Positions 9,112 to 17,541 of a stretch of DNA of 39,758 bases are shown in pieces. This DNA is from Sulfurovum sp. (GTDB taxonomy: Bacteria > Campylobacterota > Campylobacteria > Campylobacterales > Sulfurovaceae), in assembly GCA_024762315.1 (NCBI GenBank), contig JANTHR010000012.1, positions 1-39,758 of the forward strand, read 5' to 3'. Position 1 is the stretch's first letter. Every line of letters begins with the position of its first letter. The notes under the pieces were generated by a model that did no database searches, was not told the origin of the DNA, and saw only the letters and a program-made list of their open reading frames with translations. The position numbers and the translations under genes are program-made.

Positions 9112-11195
9112 TCATTTTCTTCTTGAGCTTGGATGGCCGTAACAGCAATAGTGTTGACTATATCATTCACGAGACATCCTCGACTAAGATCATTGATAGG
9201 CATACGTAAGCCCTGAAATATGGGACCAATGGCCAAAGCTCCTGTTGAGCGTTGGACAGCTTTGTACGTGTTGTTTCCCGTATTGAGGTCAGGGAAGATA
9301 AAAACAGTTGCTCTGCCGGCAACCTTGCTTTTGGGGATCTTTTTATCTGCAACATGTATATCGATGGCTGCATCATACTGGATAGGCCCTTCCACAAGAA
9401 TGTCTGGCCGGAGAGTTTGGACGATATGTGTTGCTTTTCGTACCTTTTCAACCTCGGGTCCAGACCCCGAGCTTCCGGTAGAGTAGGAAAGCATTGCTAC
9501 ACGCGGTTCGATCCCAAAATGCATTGCGGTTTCTGCAGACGAGATGGCTATTTGGGCCAGTGCCTCAGCATCAGGATCAAGGTTGAGTGCACAATCACCG
9601 TAGACAAGCACTTTGGTATCGAGGCACATGAAAAACACACTGGAGACGACAGAAATCCCCGGTTTTGTTTTGATGATCTGAAGGGCCGGACGTATGGTTT
9701 CCGCCGTGGTGTGAGTCGCACCGGAGACCATCCCGTCTGCCATGCCGAAATATACCATCATAGTTGCAAAATAGTTAATGTCATCCATTGCATCTTTGGC
9801 TGTCTGCAATGTCAGACCTTTGCTGCGGCGAATCTCATAAAATGCTTTAGAAAAAGACTCCAAAAGTACCGGGTCTTTCGGATCAACGATCGAAGCTTTT
9901 GTTATATTTATGTCCAACTGTCGGGCTTTGTATTCAATAATACTCTTATCACCCAACAGAATAATGTCGACAATATTCCTGTTAAGTAATATTTCTGTAG
10001 CCCTAAGGATGCGTTCGTCGGTACTTTCGGGTAAAATGATCTTTTTGCGTTTCTCTCTTGCCTGTTCAAAGAGTCGATACTCAAACATCATTGGTGTCAT
10101 AATGTCACTGGTGCTACTGTGTAAACGCTTATTGATCCTCTCTTTGTCCACGGCCGCATCAAAGATCCCTTTGGCAAGTGTGATCTTGCGTGTACTTTCC
10201 AGGGTGATCTTCACAGGAACTTTTTCAAGTGCGATGGCAGTCTGGTAGCTGTCAAGACCGACACTGAAGATAGGTACAACAATCTCAGAAAAATCTCTTA
10301 GTAGATCTAACACGGGTTTGCCCGGAACAATACCGCCACTCAGGATCATTCCTGCTATATTCGGATGCGTTTTGGCATAAAATGAGATGAGTGATGCAGT
10401 AATAATATCGATACGGTCGCCAGGGACAATAACTATGTCTCCATTATCAATATGGGTAAGGTAATTCTCGGCACCCATTGCAGCGATCTTCTTTCCTTTG
10501 ACCAGGTGCTGGAGTTGCTCGGGGTTGCCCAATATCATTTTTGCTTTGAGATGATCCCTGACAAGCTGCAGTGTAGGAGTATTAAGTTCTGTATTTTCAG
10601 GCAGTAGATAAACCAATTCATTTTCTTCATTCTTAAAACGTTTTTTCAGATCATTGAGTATTGGTTCGTTACAGCGATTGACAAAGGTAGCCAAATGCGT
10701 ACAGCCCTCTGAATGAACCGCTTCTGTGATGAGATGGATCTCACTAATGATTTCATCAAGTGACTTATGCTTGGCATTAATAACGGGCGTGAAAGCGCTT
10801 TTTAGATTTTTGGCGATCTCAAGATTAAGGTCGAACTCTAACGTTGAAGCAAAATGGCTACGCGGGTAGCCCTCTATTAAAACAAAATCATAGGATTTTT
10901 TCAGTTGACTCACCTTGTCTATCAGTGTCTCATACAGCATATCGCTTGTACCGTTGGCATGAGCCTGAACATAGGTACTTGCAGTAAATCCGCTACACTG
11001 TTCATATGTCATATTCATTTCAAAGTGCTGAAGGATAAGGTGAATGTCATTTTGTTCTCCCTCGTCGGGGAGGATAGGGCAAAAAAAAGCGACACGTTCA
11101 TAGCGTGCCTTTAGCATTTCCATCAATCCCATAGCAACAATGAGACTGCCCGCGCGGGGTTGAAGAGGCGCTATATAGATACTTTCAAGATACAT
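9108..11195 (-). CDS. pta: phosphate acetyltransferase, long form
   Basis: A 695-residue protein that transfers acetyl between acetyl phosphate and CoA. It has the three-domain long-form layout: an N-terminal BioD/P-loop-like domain (about 1-210), a DRTGG domain (about 215-330; GDRIDIITASLIS visible), and the catalytic PTA_PTB domain (about 375-690; ILPESTDERILRATEIL and SYSTGSSGSGPEVEKV visible). The position equivalent to a Walker A loop reads QPRAGSLIVAMG, without the GKS/T lysine, so nucleotide binding there is doubtful. It precedes ackA with a 4-base overlap. A TATAAT-type promoter lies about 55 bases upstream. Confidence 0.96.
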   Translation of the reverse strand: MYLESIYIAPLQPRAGSLIVAMGLMEMLKARYERVAFFCPILPDEGEQNDIHLILQHFEMNMTYEQCSGFTASTYVQAHANGTSDMLYETLIDKVSQLKKSYDFVLIEGYPRSHFASTLEFDLNLEIAKNLKSAFTPVINAKHKSLDEIISEIHLITEAVHSEGCTHLATFVNRCNEPILNDLKKRFKNEENELVYLLPENTELNTPTLQLVRDHLKAKMILGNPEQLQHLVKGKKIAAMGAENYLTHIDNGDIVIVPGDRIDIITASLISFYAKTHPNIAGMILSGGIVPGKPVLDLLRDFSEIVVPIFSVGLDSYQTAIALEKVPVKITLESTRKITLAKGIFDAAVDKERINKRLHSSTSDIMTPMMFEYRLFEQAREKRKKIILPESTDERILRATEILLNRNIVDIILLGDKSIIEYKARQLDINITKASIVDPKDPVLLESFSKAFYEIRRSKGLTLQTAKDAMDDINYFATMMVYFGMADGMVSGATHTTAETIRPALQIIKTKPGISVVSSVFFMCLDTKVLVYGDCALNLDPDAEALAQIAISSAETAMHFGIEPRVAMLSYSTGSSGSGPEVEKVRKATHIVQTLRPDILVEGPIQYDAAIDIHVADKKIPKSKVAGRATVFIFPDLNTGNNTYKAVQRSTGALAIGPIFQGLRMPINDLSRGCLVNDIVNTIAVTAIQAQEENE

Positions 11196-11248
11196 GGTTC
11201 TTCTTTCGATGTTATCTAAGATTTATTAGAGTTACCCTTTAATGTTAA

Positions 11249-11275
11249 ATTATAGCATTTATATCATATGTTCAA
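11249..11275 (-). promoter_or_regulatory. candidate pta-ackA promoter
   Basis: On the minus strand, TTGAAC (11275-11270) and TATAAT (11254-11249) are separated by 15 bases, slightly short of the optimum. The -10 box lies about 54 bases before the pta start, in the 118-base gap after the diguanylate cyclase gene. It suggests pta-ackA can be transcribed independently of the upstream minus-strand genes. Confidence 0.55.
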
Positions 11276-11313
11276 GTAATATTTTTGCTGATAAATATAG
11301 AGGATTGATATCA

Positions 11314-13116
11314 TTACAGATAACGAACTCTGTTACGACCGGTTTCCTTTGCCTCATAGAGAGCCGCATCGGACCGTTGCAAAATGGTCTGCATGTCTTC
11401 CTCTTCCTCTTTCATCTGTGTCAATCCTATACTGACAGTGACCTGTATGGTCTTGTGCTCAAATGTCATCTCATCTTTGGCAATATTCTCCCGAAGTCTG
11501 TCTGCAATGAGATATGCAGAGTCTAAGTCTGTATTTGGCATAAGGATGGCAAACTCTTCCCCACCGATCCTACCAATAATATCTACAGATCGGGTATAGT
11601 TGACCATATGTTCAGTGATCGTACGTATCACTTCATCTCCAATATGATGTCCATAGGTATCATTTACCTTTTTGAAATGATCTATATCAAGGATAAGACA
11701 AGCGAGATCTGACGGGTTACGTTTGATACGTTCCATTTCTTTGGAAAATGCATTCATGAAAGCTCTTCTATTCATTAGATTCGTCAGTACGTCAGTTGAT
11801 GCCTGGTGTTTTAATTGTTTTTCCAATATTTTTTTAGATTCAAGTTCTTTCTGAAGTTGTCTGTTGGCTCGGTTTAAAGCAGTGGTCTTCTCTGCAACCT
11901 CATGAAACAAACGTATACGTTCTGTTTTTTGCTGTTGAAGAAGTGCCTTTTTTGCAGCAAACGATTTTTGGCTTAGTGCATTGATACGGTATGCAAGTAA
12001 AAATGAGAAAAGTATGATCTCAAAGAAAGAGGCTATGATGGGTGCATTGCTAAGAAGTATACTGTAGGGCAATAGACCAAGTGCCAGTAAACTGATCAGA
12101 CTCATTCCCAAAATAAATATGGATAATGCAATAAGGTATATTTTTGCGATTGTCTTATCGTTATATGCAGCCCAAAAACTCAGGATAAATAAAAGAGGAA
12201 TGATCACTGTTGAAGAGAGATTCATAAAATAAAAGCCCGTAGGCATATTTATCAGCATCCATATCAAACTGATGAATGATACGGCAATAAAACTATAAAG
12301 TATTTTATGGAACCGTGGGAATTTTTTTCTTGTTTTGAGGATACTTTGTGTAAAGAGTATAAGAAAGATGAAAAATATCGGAATGGTGACCTGCAATACA
12401 TTATAGAGATCAATAGTGATATACGGAAGCAAGAAGCCTTTGTATAGAGCAGCCCATACTATGAATATAAAAACATATCCGACATAATAAAGATATATTG
12501 TTGCACGTAAATAAAAGAAGATGAAAAGATTATAAAGTGCAATTCCCAGCATCGCACCGAAATAAAAAATATAAATATTGTTTCTTAATTGGGTATCTGT
12601 AAAAAACTGTTCAGGTGTTTTTAACTGTATCGCCCCAAAGTCACTGTAGATAGACTGTACATGTATATATATCTCTTTATGTTCATAAGGTGAGAAATGC
12701 AATGAAAAAGCCGGGTTTGATGTTTTGATCTCACGTTCATTCAGCGGAACGGTCAATCCGTTTCTTTTGTGAATGATCGGATCAGAGAGTACATACAGGT
12801 CTGTTATTCTATGAAACTGCTCCGTCACTTCCAAGATCATATCTTTGGGTTCTGCAGAATTGTTATAAGCAGAAAAACGGAACCAAAAGTGATCATTTTT
12901 ATATCCAAAAGCAAACTTGTTGGGGATCGTTTTGCTAAACTCCATTTTTGATATCTGTTCTATTCCCGCTGTGTGACCCGGAGCTTCTTTTAAATATTCT
13001 ATATTGAAATCCGTATAAGAAGAATGATTGTCCTCTAAAGTAATTTCAGGGATTGCAAACAGTGTGAGAGGGGCAAAGAGTATTAGAATGATAACTATAT
13101 ATAAACGATGATACAT
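11314..13116 (-). CDS. membrane diguanylate cyclase with 7TMR-DISM sensor
   Basis: A 600-residue inner-membrane signalling protein. A signal-like helix (1-18) is followed by a periplasmic 7TMR-DISMED2-type beta domain (about 30-165), seven transmembrane helices (about 180-395), a coiled-coil linker rich in Q, L, K and E (about 395-440) and a C-terminal GGDEF domain. The active site is GGEEF (518-522), and an RxxD inhibitory site (RSVD, 509-512) lies at the canonical five-residue distance, so it should make c-di-GMP with product feedback. DISM domains are thought to bind carbohydrates or related ligands. The ATG is preceded by GGGAGG. It is 58 bases downstream of the uracil-DNA glycosylase gene. 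Confidence 0.92.
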   Translation of the reverse strand: MYHRLYIVIILILFAPLTLFAIPEITLEDNHSSYTDFNIEYLKEAPGHTAGIEQISKMEFSKTIPNKFAFGYKNDHFWFRFSAYNNSAEPKDMILEVTEQFHRITDLYVLSDPIIHKRNGLTVPLNEREIKTSNPAFSLHFSPYEHKEIYIHVQSIYSDFGAIQLKTPEQFFTDTQLRNNIYIFYFGAMLGIALYNLFIFFYLRATIYLYYVGYVFIFIVWAALYKGFLLPYITIDLYNVLQVTIPIFFIFLILFTQSILKTRKKFPRFHKILYSFIAVSFISLIWMLINMPTGFYFMNLSSTVIIPLLFILSFWAAYNDKTIAKIYLIALSIFILGMSLISLLALGLLPYSILLSNAPIIASFFEIILFSFLLAYRINALSQKSFAAKKALLQQQKTERIRLFHEVAEKTTALNRANRQLQKELESKKILEKQLKHQASTDVLTNLMNRRAFMNAFSKEMERIKRNPSDLACLILDIDHFKKVNDTYGHHIGDEVIRTITEHMVNYTRSVDIIGRIGGEEFAILMPNTDLDSAYLIADRLRENIAKDEMTFEHKTIQVTVSIGLTQMKEEEEDMQTILQRSDAALYEAKETGRNRVRYL

Positions 13117-13174
13117 TCATAGCCTCCCTTCACTTTGTTGAGCTGATAGATAATAATATAGAGTTATAAATAAA

Positions 13175-13849
13175 TTATAACATATTGTTTTTCAATAACT
13201 TTTCTACTTTGAGCAAATCTTCAAAAACCTCTTTTTTCGCAGAGGGGTTCCTTAACAGATAACTTGGATGATACGTCGGTATGATCGCATAGTTTTTTTG
13301 TTGCTGTATGATACCTCTTGCTTTGGAAATAGGGCTTTCGTCTCCGGTAAGGTAATGATAGGCTGTAGCACCCAAGGCGACAATAAGTTCGGGTTTGACA
13401 AGTTCTATCTGTTTCAGCAGATAGGGCTGACAGGTATGTGCTTCTGTCGGAGTAGGGGTACGGTTGTTGGGTGGACGGCATTTGACTATATTTGAGATAT
13501 AGACATCCTCTCTTTTTAGATGCAGTACATTCTCTATCATCTTTGTTAGCAGTTCTCCCGAACGTCCCACAAAAGGCTTACCCATACTGTCCTCACTGCT
13601 TCCGGGCGCTTCTCCTACGAACATCAATGCTGCATGCGGATCACCTTCACCAAAAACAACATGTGTACGGCTTTTGCTAAGTCCACACAGATGGCATTCA
13701 AGTGCCTGCTTTCGTAATTTTTCCAGTGTATTGGGAAGTGTCAGGTCTGGCTCTTCTTTTTTATAAGGCGATACAGATGTGTATTTGAACCCAAGTTGTT
13801 TAAGTTGATAAAGTTGTTTAAGCAACAAGGCATTTCGGAGATTTTTCAT
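13175..13849 (-). CDS. uracil-DNA glycosylase, iron-sulfur (family 4-type)
   Basis: A 224-residue base-excision repair enzyme that removes uracil from DNA. It shows motif A GEAPGSSED, the conserved GKPFVGRSGELL, VKCRPPNNRTP, and motif B HPSYLLRNP. Cysteines ECHLC, VKC and HTC supply the four ligands expected for the [4Fe-4S] cluster of this family. A start at 13897 would add 16 residues and overlap the upstream protease gene by 10 bases; the ATG at 13849 (MKNLRNALLL) is preceded by GGGAG, though at about 12 bases, so the start is uncertain. It belongs to the minus-strand run 17286-11314. Confidence 0.88.
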   Translation of the reverse strand: MKNLRNALLLKQLYQLKQLGFKYTSVSPYKKEEPDLTLPNTLEKLRKQALECHLCGLSKSRTHVVFGEGDPHAALMFVGEAPGSSEDSMGKPFVGRSGELLTKMIENVLHLKREDVYISNIVKCRPPNNRTPTPTEAHTCQPYLLKQIELVKPELIVALGATAYHYLTGDESPISKARGIIQQQKNYAIIPTYHPSYLLRNPSAKKEVFEDLLKVEKLLKNNML

Positions 13850-13887
13850 AAGAATATTATACTCCCAATATCTTAATAATGTTTCTC

Positions 13888-15075
13888 CTACGGACATCCG
13901 TTATTTTGAATGTAGTAGAGTGCAGCAGAAAGCATGGTTTCATTCTTGTCACCCATGATATGGCCGATATCATCTTCAGCTGTACATGTAACAGGTATGC
14001 CGTCAAAAGAGGTGGTTTCATCTGCATTGTTTTTTACAAAAAAGTTGATGAGAAAATAGTAATTCTGTCCATACGTCCGACCGGTCATACCTACAGGCTT
14101 GCCATGTGTCTCTTCTCCGACAGTGATGACATTTGCATCACCCAAATAGGGCTTAAGTGCATTGATGACTGCCTCACTTGCAGATGCAGAATCTTTAGTT
14201 ACAAGAAAAAGAACACGCTGCATGGCAAGTTCGTTCCCGTCCTGCAGATCTGCATCTTCAAAAGTATAATTTGCATTCCTGTTTTTATAGTTGGCATTCC
14301 AGTCCAGATACATTTGTCTCTGTCCGGCATAGGCATTCGTTATATTGTCAATGAGGCTACTTGCTACAGCAAGGGAACCTCCGCCGTTATATCGAAGGTC
14401 TATCACAAGTTCATCAATATTTTCATTGTGGAAAGTTGTGAAAATCGTTTCAAATTCAGCTACGGAACTTTCAGTAAAAGCATCGTAACGAAGATACCCT
14501 ACTTTTTTACTGCCTTGCAGTATGATCTTCCCCAGAGATACTTTAAAACTGTACTCTCTTGGTGTAACAGTAACATCTACCATACTGCCGTTTCTAAGTA
14601 CGGTAAACGTAGCAGCTGCATTAAGATTTTGACTGGCCTCTCTTAAAAGAGAAGTACTTGCTTCCTGCCCGTTTATTTGCATGATCTGATCTCCGCGCTG
14701 CAGTTTTCCATAGGCAGGGGCACCAATACGTACAAGAAATATCTGAAGATCTTGTGTATAACCAAAACCAAATCCTGTTGTTCTCTGGTTTACAAAATCC
14801 TCATATTGTTGCGAGGTCATGGTAAAACTCCATTTATCAGGAGGGTTGACCCTAAGCGTGTTTATCATCTCCTGGGGTATAGAAAATTGAGCATAATCCA
14901 CATGAGATGCGACCCGGTAATACCAGAGGTATTCTGTTAAAAAAAGCCTATGAAGGAATTCTTTTTCCTGTAAAGTAAAAACTTGTGAATTCCCGTCTGA
15001 ATGGGAATTTGAACCGCAGGAGTTCAAAAGTAATGAAACGGAAAGAAGCAGCGAAAAAAGAAATTTATGCATCAT
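13888..15075 (-). CDS. S41-family C-terminal processing protease, lipoprotein
   Basis: A 395-residue protein anchored as a lipoprotein: hydrophobic leader MMHKFLFSLLLSVSLLL, then NSC, with C20 the likely lipidated cysteine. An N-terminal helical part (35-90) is followed by a PDZ-like domain (about 95-170) and the S41 peptidase core. The core has DLRYNGGGS, the catalytic serine region DSASASE (about 295-301) and the lysine region GEETHGKPVG (K about 326), so the Ser-Lys dyad is intact. A start six codons earlier is possible, but AGGAG lies seven bases before the ATG at 15075. Substrates are unknown; its neighbours are a secreted VWA-like protein and a membrane protein, which could be partners. 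Confidence 0.9.
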   Translation of the reverse strand: MMHKFLFSLLLSVSLLLNSCGSNSHSDGNSQVFTLQEKEFLHRLFLTEYLWYYRVASHVDYAQFSIPQEMINTLRVNPPDKWSFTMTSQQYEDFVNQRTTGFGFGYTQDLQIFLVRIGAPAYGKLQRGDQIMQINGQEASTSLLREASQNLNAAATFTVLRNGSMVDVTVTPREYSFKVSLGKIILQGSKKVGYLRYDAFTESSVAEFETIFTTFHNENIDELVIDLRYNGGGSLAVASSLIDNITNAYAGQRQMYLDWNANYKNRNANYTFEDADLQDGNELAMQRVLFLVTKDSASASEAVINALKPYLGDANVITVGEETHGKPVGMTGRTYGQNYYFLINFFVKNNADETTSFDGIPVTCTAEDDIGHIMGDKNETMLSAALYYIQNNGCP

Positions 15076-15120
15076 GTTAAAACTCCTGCTCATATTGAAA
15101 GTGCTTTTGAAGAAGAAATG

Positions 15121-15930
15121 TTATTCTATGTCCTCTAACAGCATCGGTGTACCTATGGCTTTGAGCCGGGCATTGCTGGCAGTAAAATATTCTTCCCAGA
15201 ACTTGGTAAGGGCTTTAAGTGTTTTGGAGGTTCGGTAGCTTTTCTTCCCAATCATACCTGCACCGATCACATAAACTTTTGCTCCGCCAAAATCTGCCAT
15301 ATATCCGCTTTTTTTGACTTTATCCATTTCAGAAGCAGCATTGACTTTTTTAAGTGAACCTTTTGAGTAAAAAGAGGTAATGGAAGAGTGTTCCATCATA
15401 TCAGAGATCAGAAGCACTGTTTTCTCATGACTCTTGGATGGTCTGATACTATATTTTGAAATGTCAGCCAGTGATTTGATAATATCGGAATGAGGAAGTT
15501 TTTTATTGGCCCCCTTGAGTACACGCACCAAAGCTTTGGTTGCTTTTTTCTTTGCATACCTGTACTGACCGTTCATGCAGCTTTGGTATTTACGCAGTTT
15601 TTTCTTGGCGATCTCATGTTTTGCACTCTGTGGAAGCAGGGCTTCAAGTTTTCCGGCGTAGGCTACATCGGTATATTTGCCGTTAGCATTTGCTGAAAAT
15701 GATGCAATGGTCACCCCGTAGCCGTTTTTAATGAACTTCATCATATTTTTATAGGTATAGATCATCATATTTTTATCGAGCTGTGTCGTTTGATCGACCA
15801 GTATAAAAAGCTCTTTTTGTGCAGGACCTTTAGGTCCGTCTATGTTAAAGGCATCATAACAGCTTGGCACATCATTTCTTGCCAAGAGCAGGGAAGTGAG
15901 TGTAATGAGTATAAGTAGTAATCTCTTCAT
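15121..15930 (-). CDS. secreted von Willebrand A-like protein, function unknown
   Basis: A 269-residue protein with a signal peptide (residues 1-17, ...SLLLA). The mature part has the outline of a VWA/Rossmann domain. The first strand ends in LFILVDQTT (41-49), a degenerate MIDAS (D-x-T-x rather than D-x-S-x-S), and a later strand reads TVLLISDMMEHSS (171-183), like the conserved second acidic loop. Lysine-rich helices lie at 104-145. The ATG follows directly on the stop of the five-helix membrane protein (TAA then ATG), so the two are translationally coupled and probably form a complex at the inner membrane. No specific family was recognised; the VWA call rests on fold-like patterns only. 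Confidence 0.6.
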   Translation of the reverse strand: MKRLLLILITLTSLLLARNDVPSCYDAFNIDGPKGPAQKELFILVDQTTQLDKNMMIYTYKNMMKFIKNGYGVTIASFSANANGKYTDVAYAGKLEALLPQSAKHEIAKKKLRKYQSCMNGQYRYAKKKATKALVRVLKGANKKLPHSDIIKSLADISKYSIRPSKSHEKTVLLISDMMEHSSITSFYSKGSLKKVNAASEMDKVKKSGYMADFGGAKVYVIGAGMIGKKSYRTSKTLKALTKFWEEYFTASNARLKAIGTPMLLEDIE

Positions 15931-17286
15931 TTATTTATCCTCAAATGTAAGGTATTGTTTGAAGGTTCTGTCTTTATTGTTTCTCAAAATGGCTGTGGTC
16001 TCTGCATCCGTTCCTGAATTATCATTGATAATGTTCATTTTATGCTGCAACTTCTGAAGTTGTTGTTGCGCTACCCTTGCTATATGTGTTTTTGCTTTCT
16101 CGTAGTAGGAAAGGAAAGCTTTTTTCGTAGCAAAACCTCTTAAGCACTCATAGGCTTCTCTGGACTCACGCCCGGCAAAATCCCAATGCATGCCAAAAAA
16201 GATCCCGAGTATCTGAATAAATACGAACATAAGAGCTAAAATAATAAAGGTCGCATCTCCGCCTTTTTGGTTGGTCTGGTCTTCTATGGATACACCGGCA
16301 GTTTTTTTACTGCCTGATGCAGATGCTTTTTTGTCTCCTCCAAAAAGAGATGCCAGGTCATCCTCTGCACTTTCTGCAGCACTGTCACCAAAGAGTGCAC
16401 CAATATCATCATCTCCTGCAGTATCATTCCCGGCGAACGGAGAAGCATCATCATTAAAGATATTGATTGCAGTTTCATGTGAAGATGCGATCTCCTGAGT
16501 GAGTACCTGATGCCTGATATACGTCGCACCGATCGCTACAGCAAAAATAAAAATAAGTGTTAAAATAGTTTTTGTATAGGATGTTTTGACCTTATCATTA
16601 ACATCAAGGCGGTTGAGCATACGTATATAATTTGGTGACTTGTCATCATCAAACGTGTTATCTATGCTGATGAGTTGTTCATCAGGTTTAAGATCTCTCC
16701 AGTTTGATCCGCCTGCATTGTCATTTTTGTACCAACGACGTATTTTTTTGATCAAAGTATTTTTGTGTAGTTCCTGTCCCGTCATGTGTGTAAGCCATAC
16801 AAGCAATACAGCAAGCATCGCAGCCACACCTACCGCACCTTTTTGTTGTGTCGCTTCACTTGCACCCGGTATGGTGAATCCTGCCAGGACGTAGGCAAAC
16901 CCGAATGCTTCAACAATGACCAGCACAAATATCATGATCCAAATGAATGTAGGTGTAGGTTTGCGCCCAAGTTCACCTACTGAATGCAGGTAGGCTTTGG
17001 CTTCATCAAAACTTTCAGAGTCTTTGTCCATTTTTTCATAAAAGTTATAATAATCTCTACAGAGTCTCTCTTCAGAGTAGAACCATTTGTGGTTTTCATC
17101 GAAGCCTTCTATGTCTTTTGCCAATCTGGACATCTTTCCTATAATAGGGAAATTGTAAGAGAAATTCAGCCACCAGAATTTCACTTCCTGCCAATGTGTA
17201 ATAAAAAATGCCAACAAAATGATGCCAAAAACAAGCAAAATGGTTTCAATTTGATGCAGCATGATAAATGCGATGATGTCTTCCAT
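15931..17286 (-). CDS. five-helix membrane protein with acidic repeat linker, unknown
   Basis: A 451-residue protein I do not recognise. Hydrophobic helices are predicted at about 14-31, 113-137, 151-167, 240-257 and 345-367. The loop between helices four and five (about 258-344) is low-complexity, rich in D, A, S and G, and holds two related acidic-hydrophobic motifs, DDDIGALFG (292-300) and DDLASLFGG (309-317). A soluble coiled-coil-like tail (385-451) is rich in Q and K. Tryptophan and aromatic residues flank the first helix (WQEVKFWWLNFSYNF). It is first in a minus-strand run, coupled to the secreted VWA-like gene, and divergent from the 52-codon gene. A scaffold or stress-related membrane complex is possible but unproven. 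Confidence 0.7.
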   Translation of the reverse strand: MEDIIAFIMLHQIETILLVFGIILLAFFITHWQEVKFWWLNFSYNFPIIGKMSRLAKDIEGFDENHKWFYSEERLCRDYYNFYEKMDKDSESFDEAKAYLHSVGELGRKPTPTFIWIMIFVLVIVEAFGFAYVLAGFTIPGASEATQQKGAVGVAAMLAVLLVWLTHMTGQELHKNTLIKKIRRWYKNDNAGGSNWRDLKPDEQLISIDNTFDDDKSPNYIRMLNRLDVNDKVKTSYTKTILTLIFIFAVAIGATYIRHQVLTQEIASSHETAINIFNDDASPFAGNDTAGDDDIGALFGDSAAESAEDDLASLFGGDKKASASGSKKTAGVSIEDQTNQKGGDATFIILALMFVFIQILGIFFGMHWDFAGRESREAYECLRGFATKKAFLSYYEKAKTHIARVAQQQLQKLQHKMNIINDNSGTDAETTAILRNNKDRTFKQYLTFEDK

Positions 17287-17352
17287 GTAATATATACCCC
17301 CAAGTATTGATAGGTATTATTATATCTAAAAATATTTTGCTATAGTTAGAGT

Positions 17353-17511
17353 ATGAAAAAACCGTTATTCTTATTTATCATTTTTGTTATTTTGCTCGTA
17401 CTTGCCAAAACAGCTTACAATAAATACTGTGAGTCAAAACCTGAAGGGTGTAAAAAAGGGAAGATAGATTATGAAAAGCAGGGGCTTCCCGAAGAGGGGA
17501 TAGATTATTAA
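17353..17511 (+). CDS. small single-helix envelope protein, 52 aa
   Basis: This ORF falls below common length cut-offs. It starts MKKPLFLFIIFVILLVLAKT, a lysine-led hydrophobic helix (residues 4-18) that serves as signal anchor or uncleaved signal. A short polar part follows with two cysteines (C26, C33 in YCESKPEGCKKG) and an acidic C-terminus ending GIDY. It stands alone on the plus strand between a divergent and a convergent gene and is closed by a good hairpin that begins inside its stop codon. A -10-like TATAGT lies just upstream. No family recognised. Charge pattern, cysteine pair and dedicated terminator favour a real gene. Confidence 0.6.
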   Translation: MKKPLFLFIIFVILLVLAKTAYNKYCESKPEGCKKGKIDYEKQGLPEEGIDY

Positions 17512-17537
17512 AGGCGAGAGGTTCCACCTCTGCCTTT
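17510..17537. terminator. bidirectional terminator between the 52-aa gene and the superoxide reductase
   Basis: AAAGGC (17510-17515) pairs with GCCTTT (17532-17537) and AGAGG (17517-17521) with CCTCT (17527-17531), with one bulged G and loop TTCCA. It is followed by more T residues on the plus strand and lies between two convergent genes. Confidence 0.75.
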
Positions 17538-17541
17538 TTGA

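Noticed and set aside
9252..9989. 245-codon frame antisense to pta
   Set aside because: Shadow of the pta catalytic domain, whose motifs are intact on the minus strand.
13879..14646. 255-codon frame antisense to the S41 protease
   Set aside because: Shadow frame; the protease on the opposite strand has PDZ and Ser-Lys motifs.
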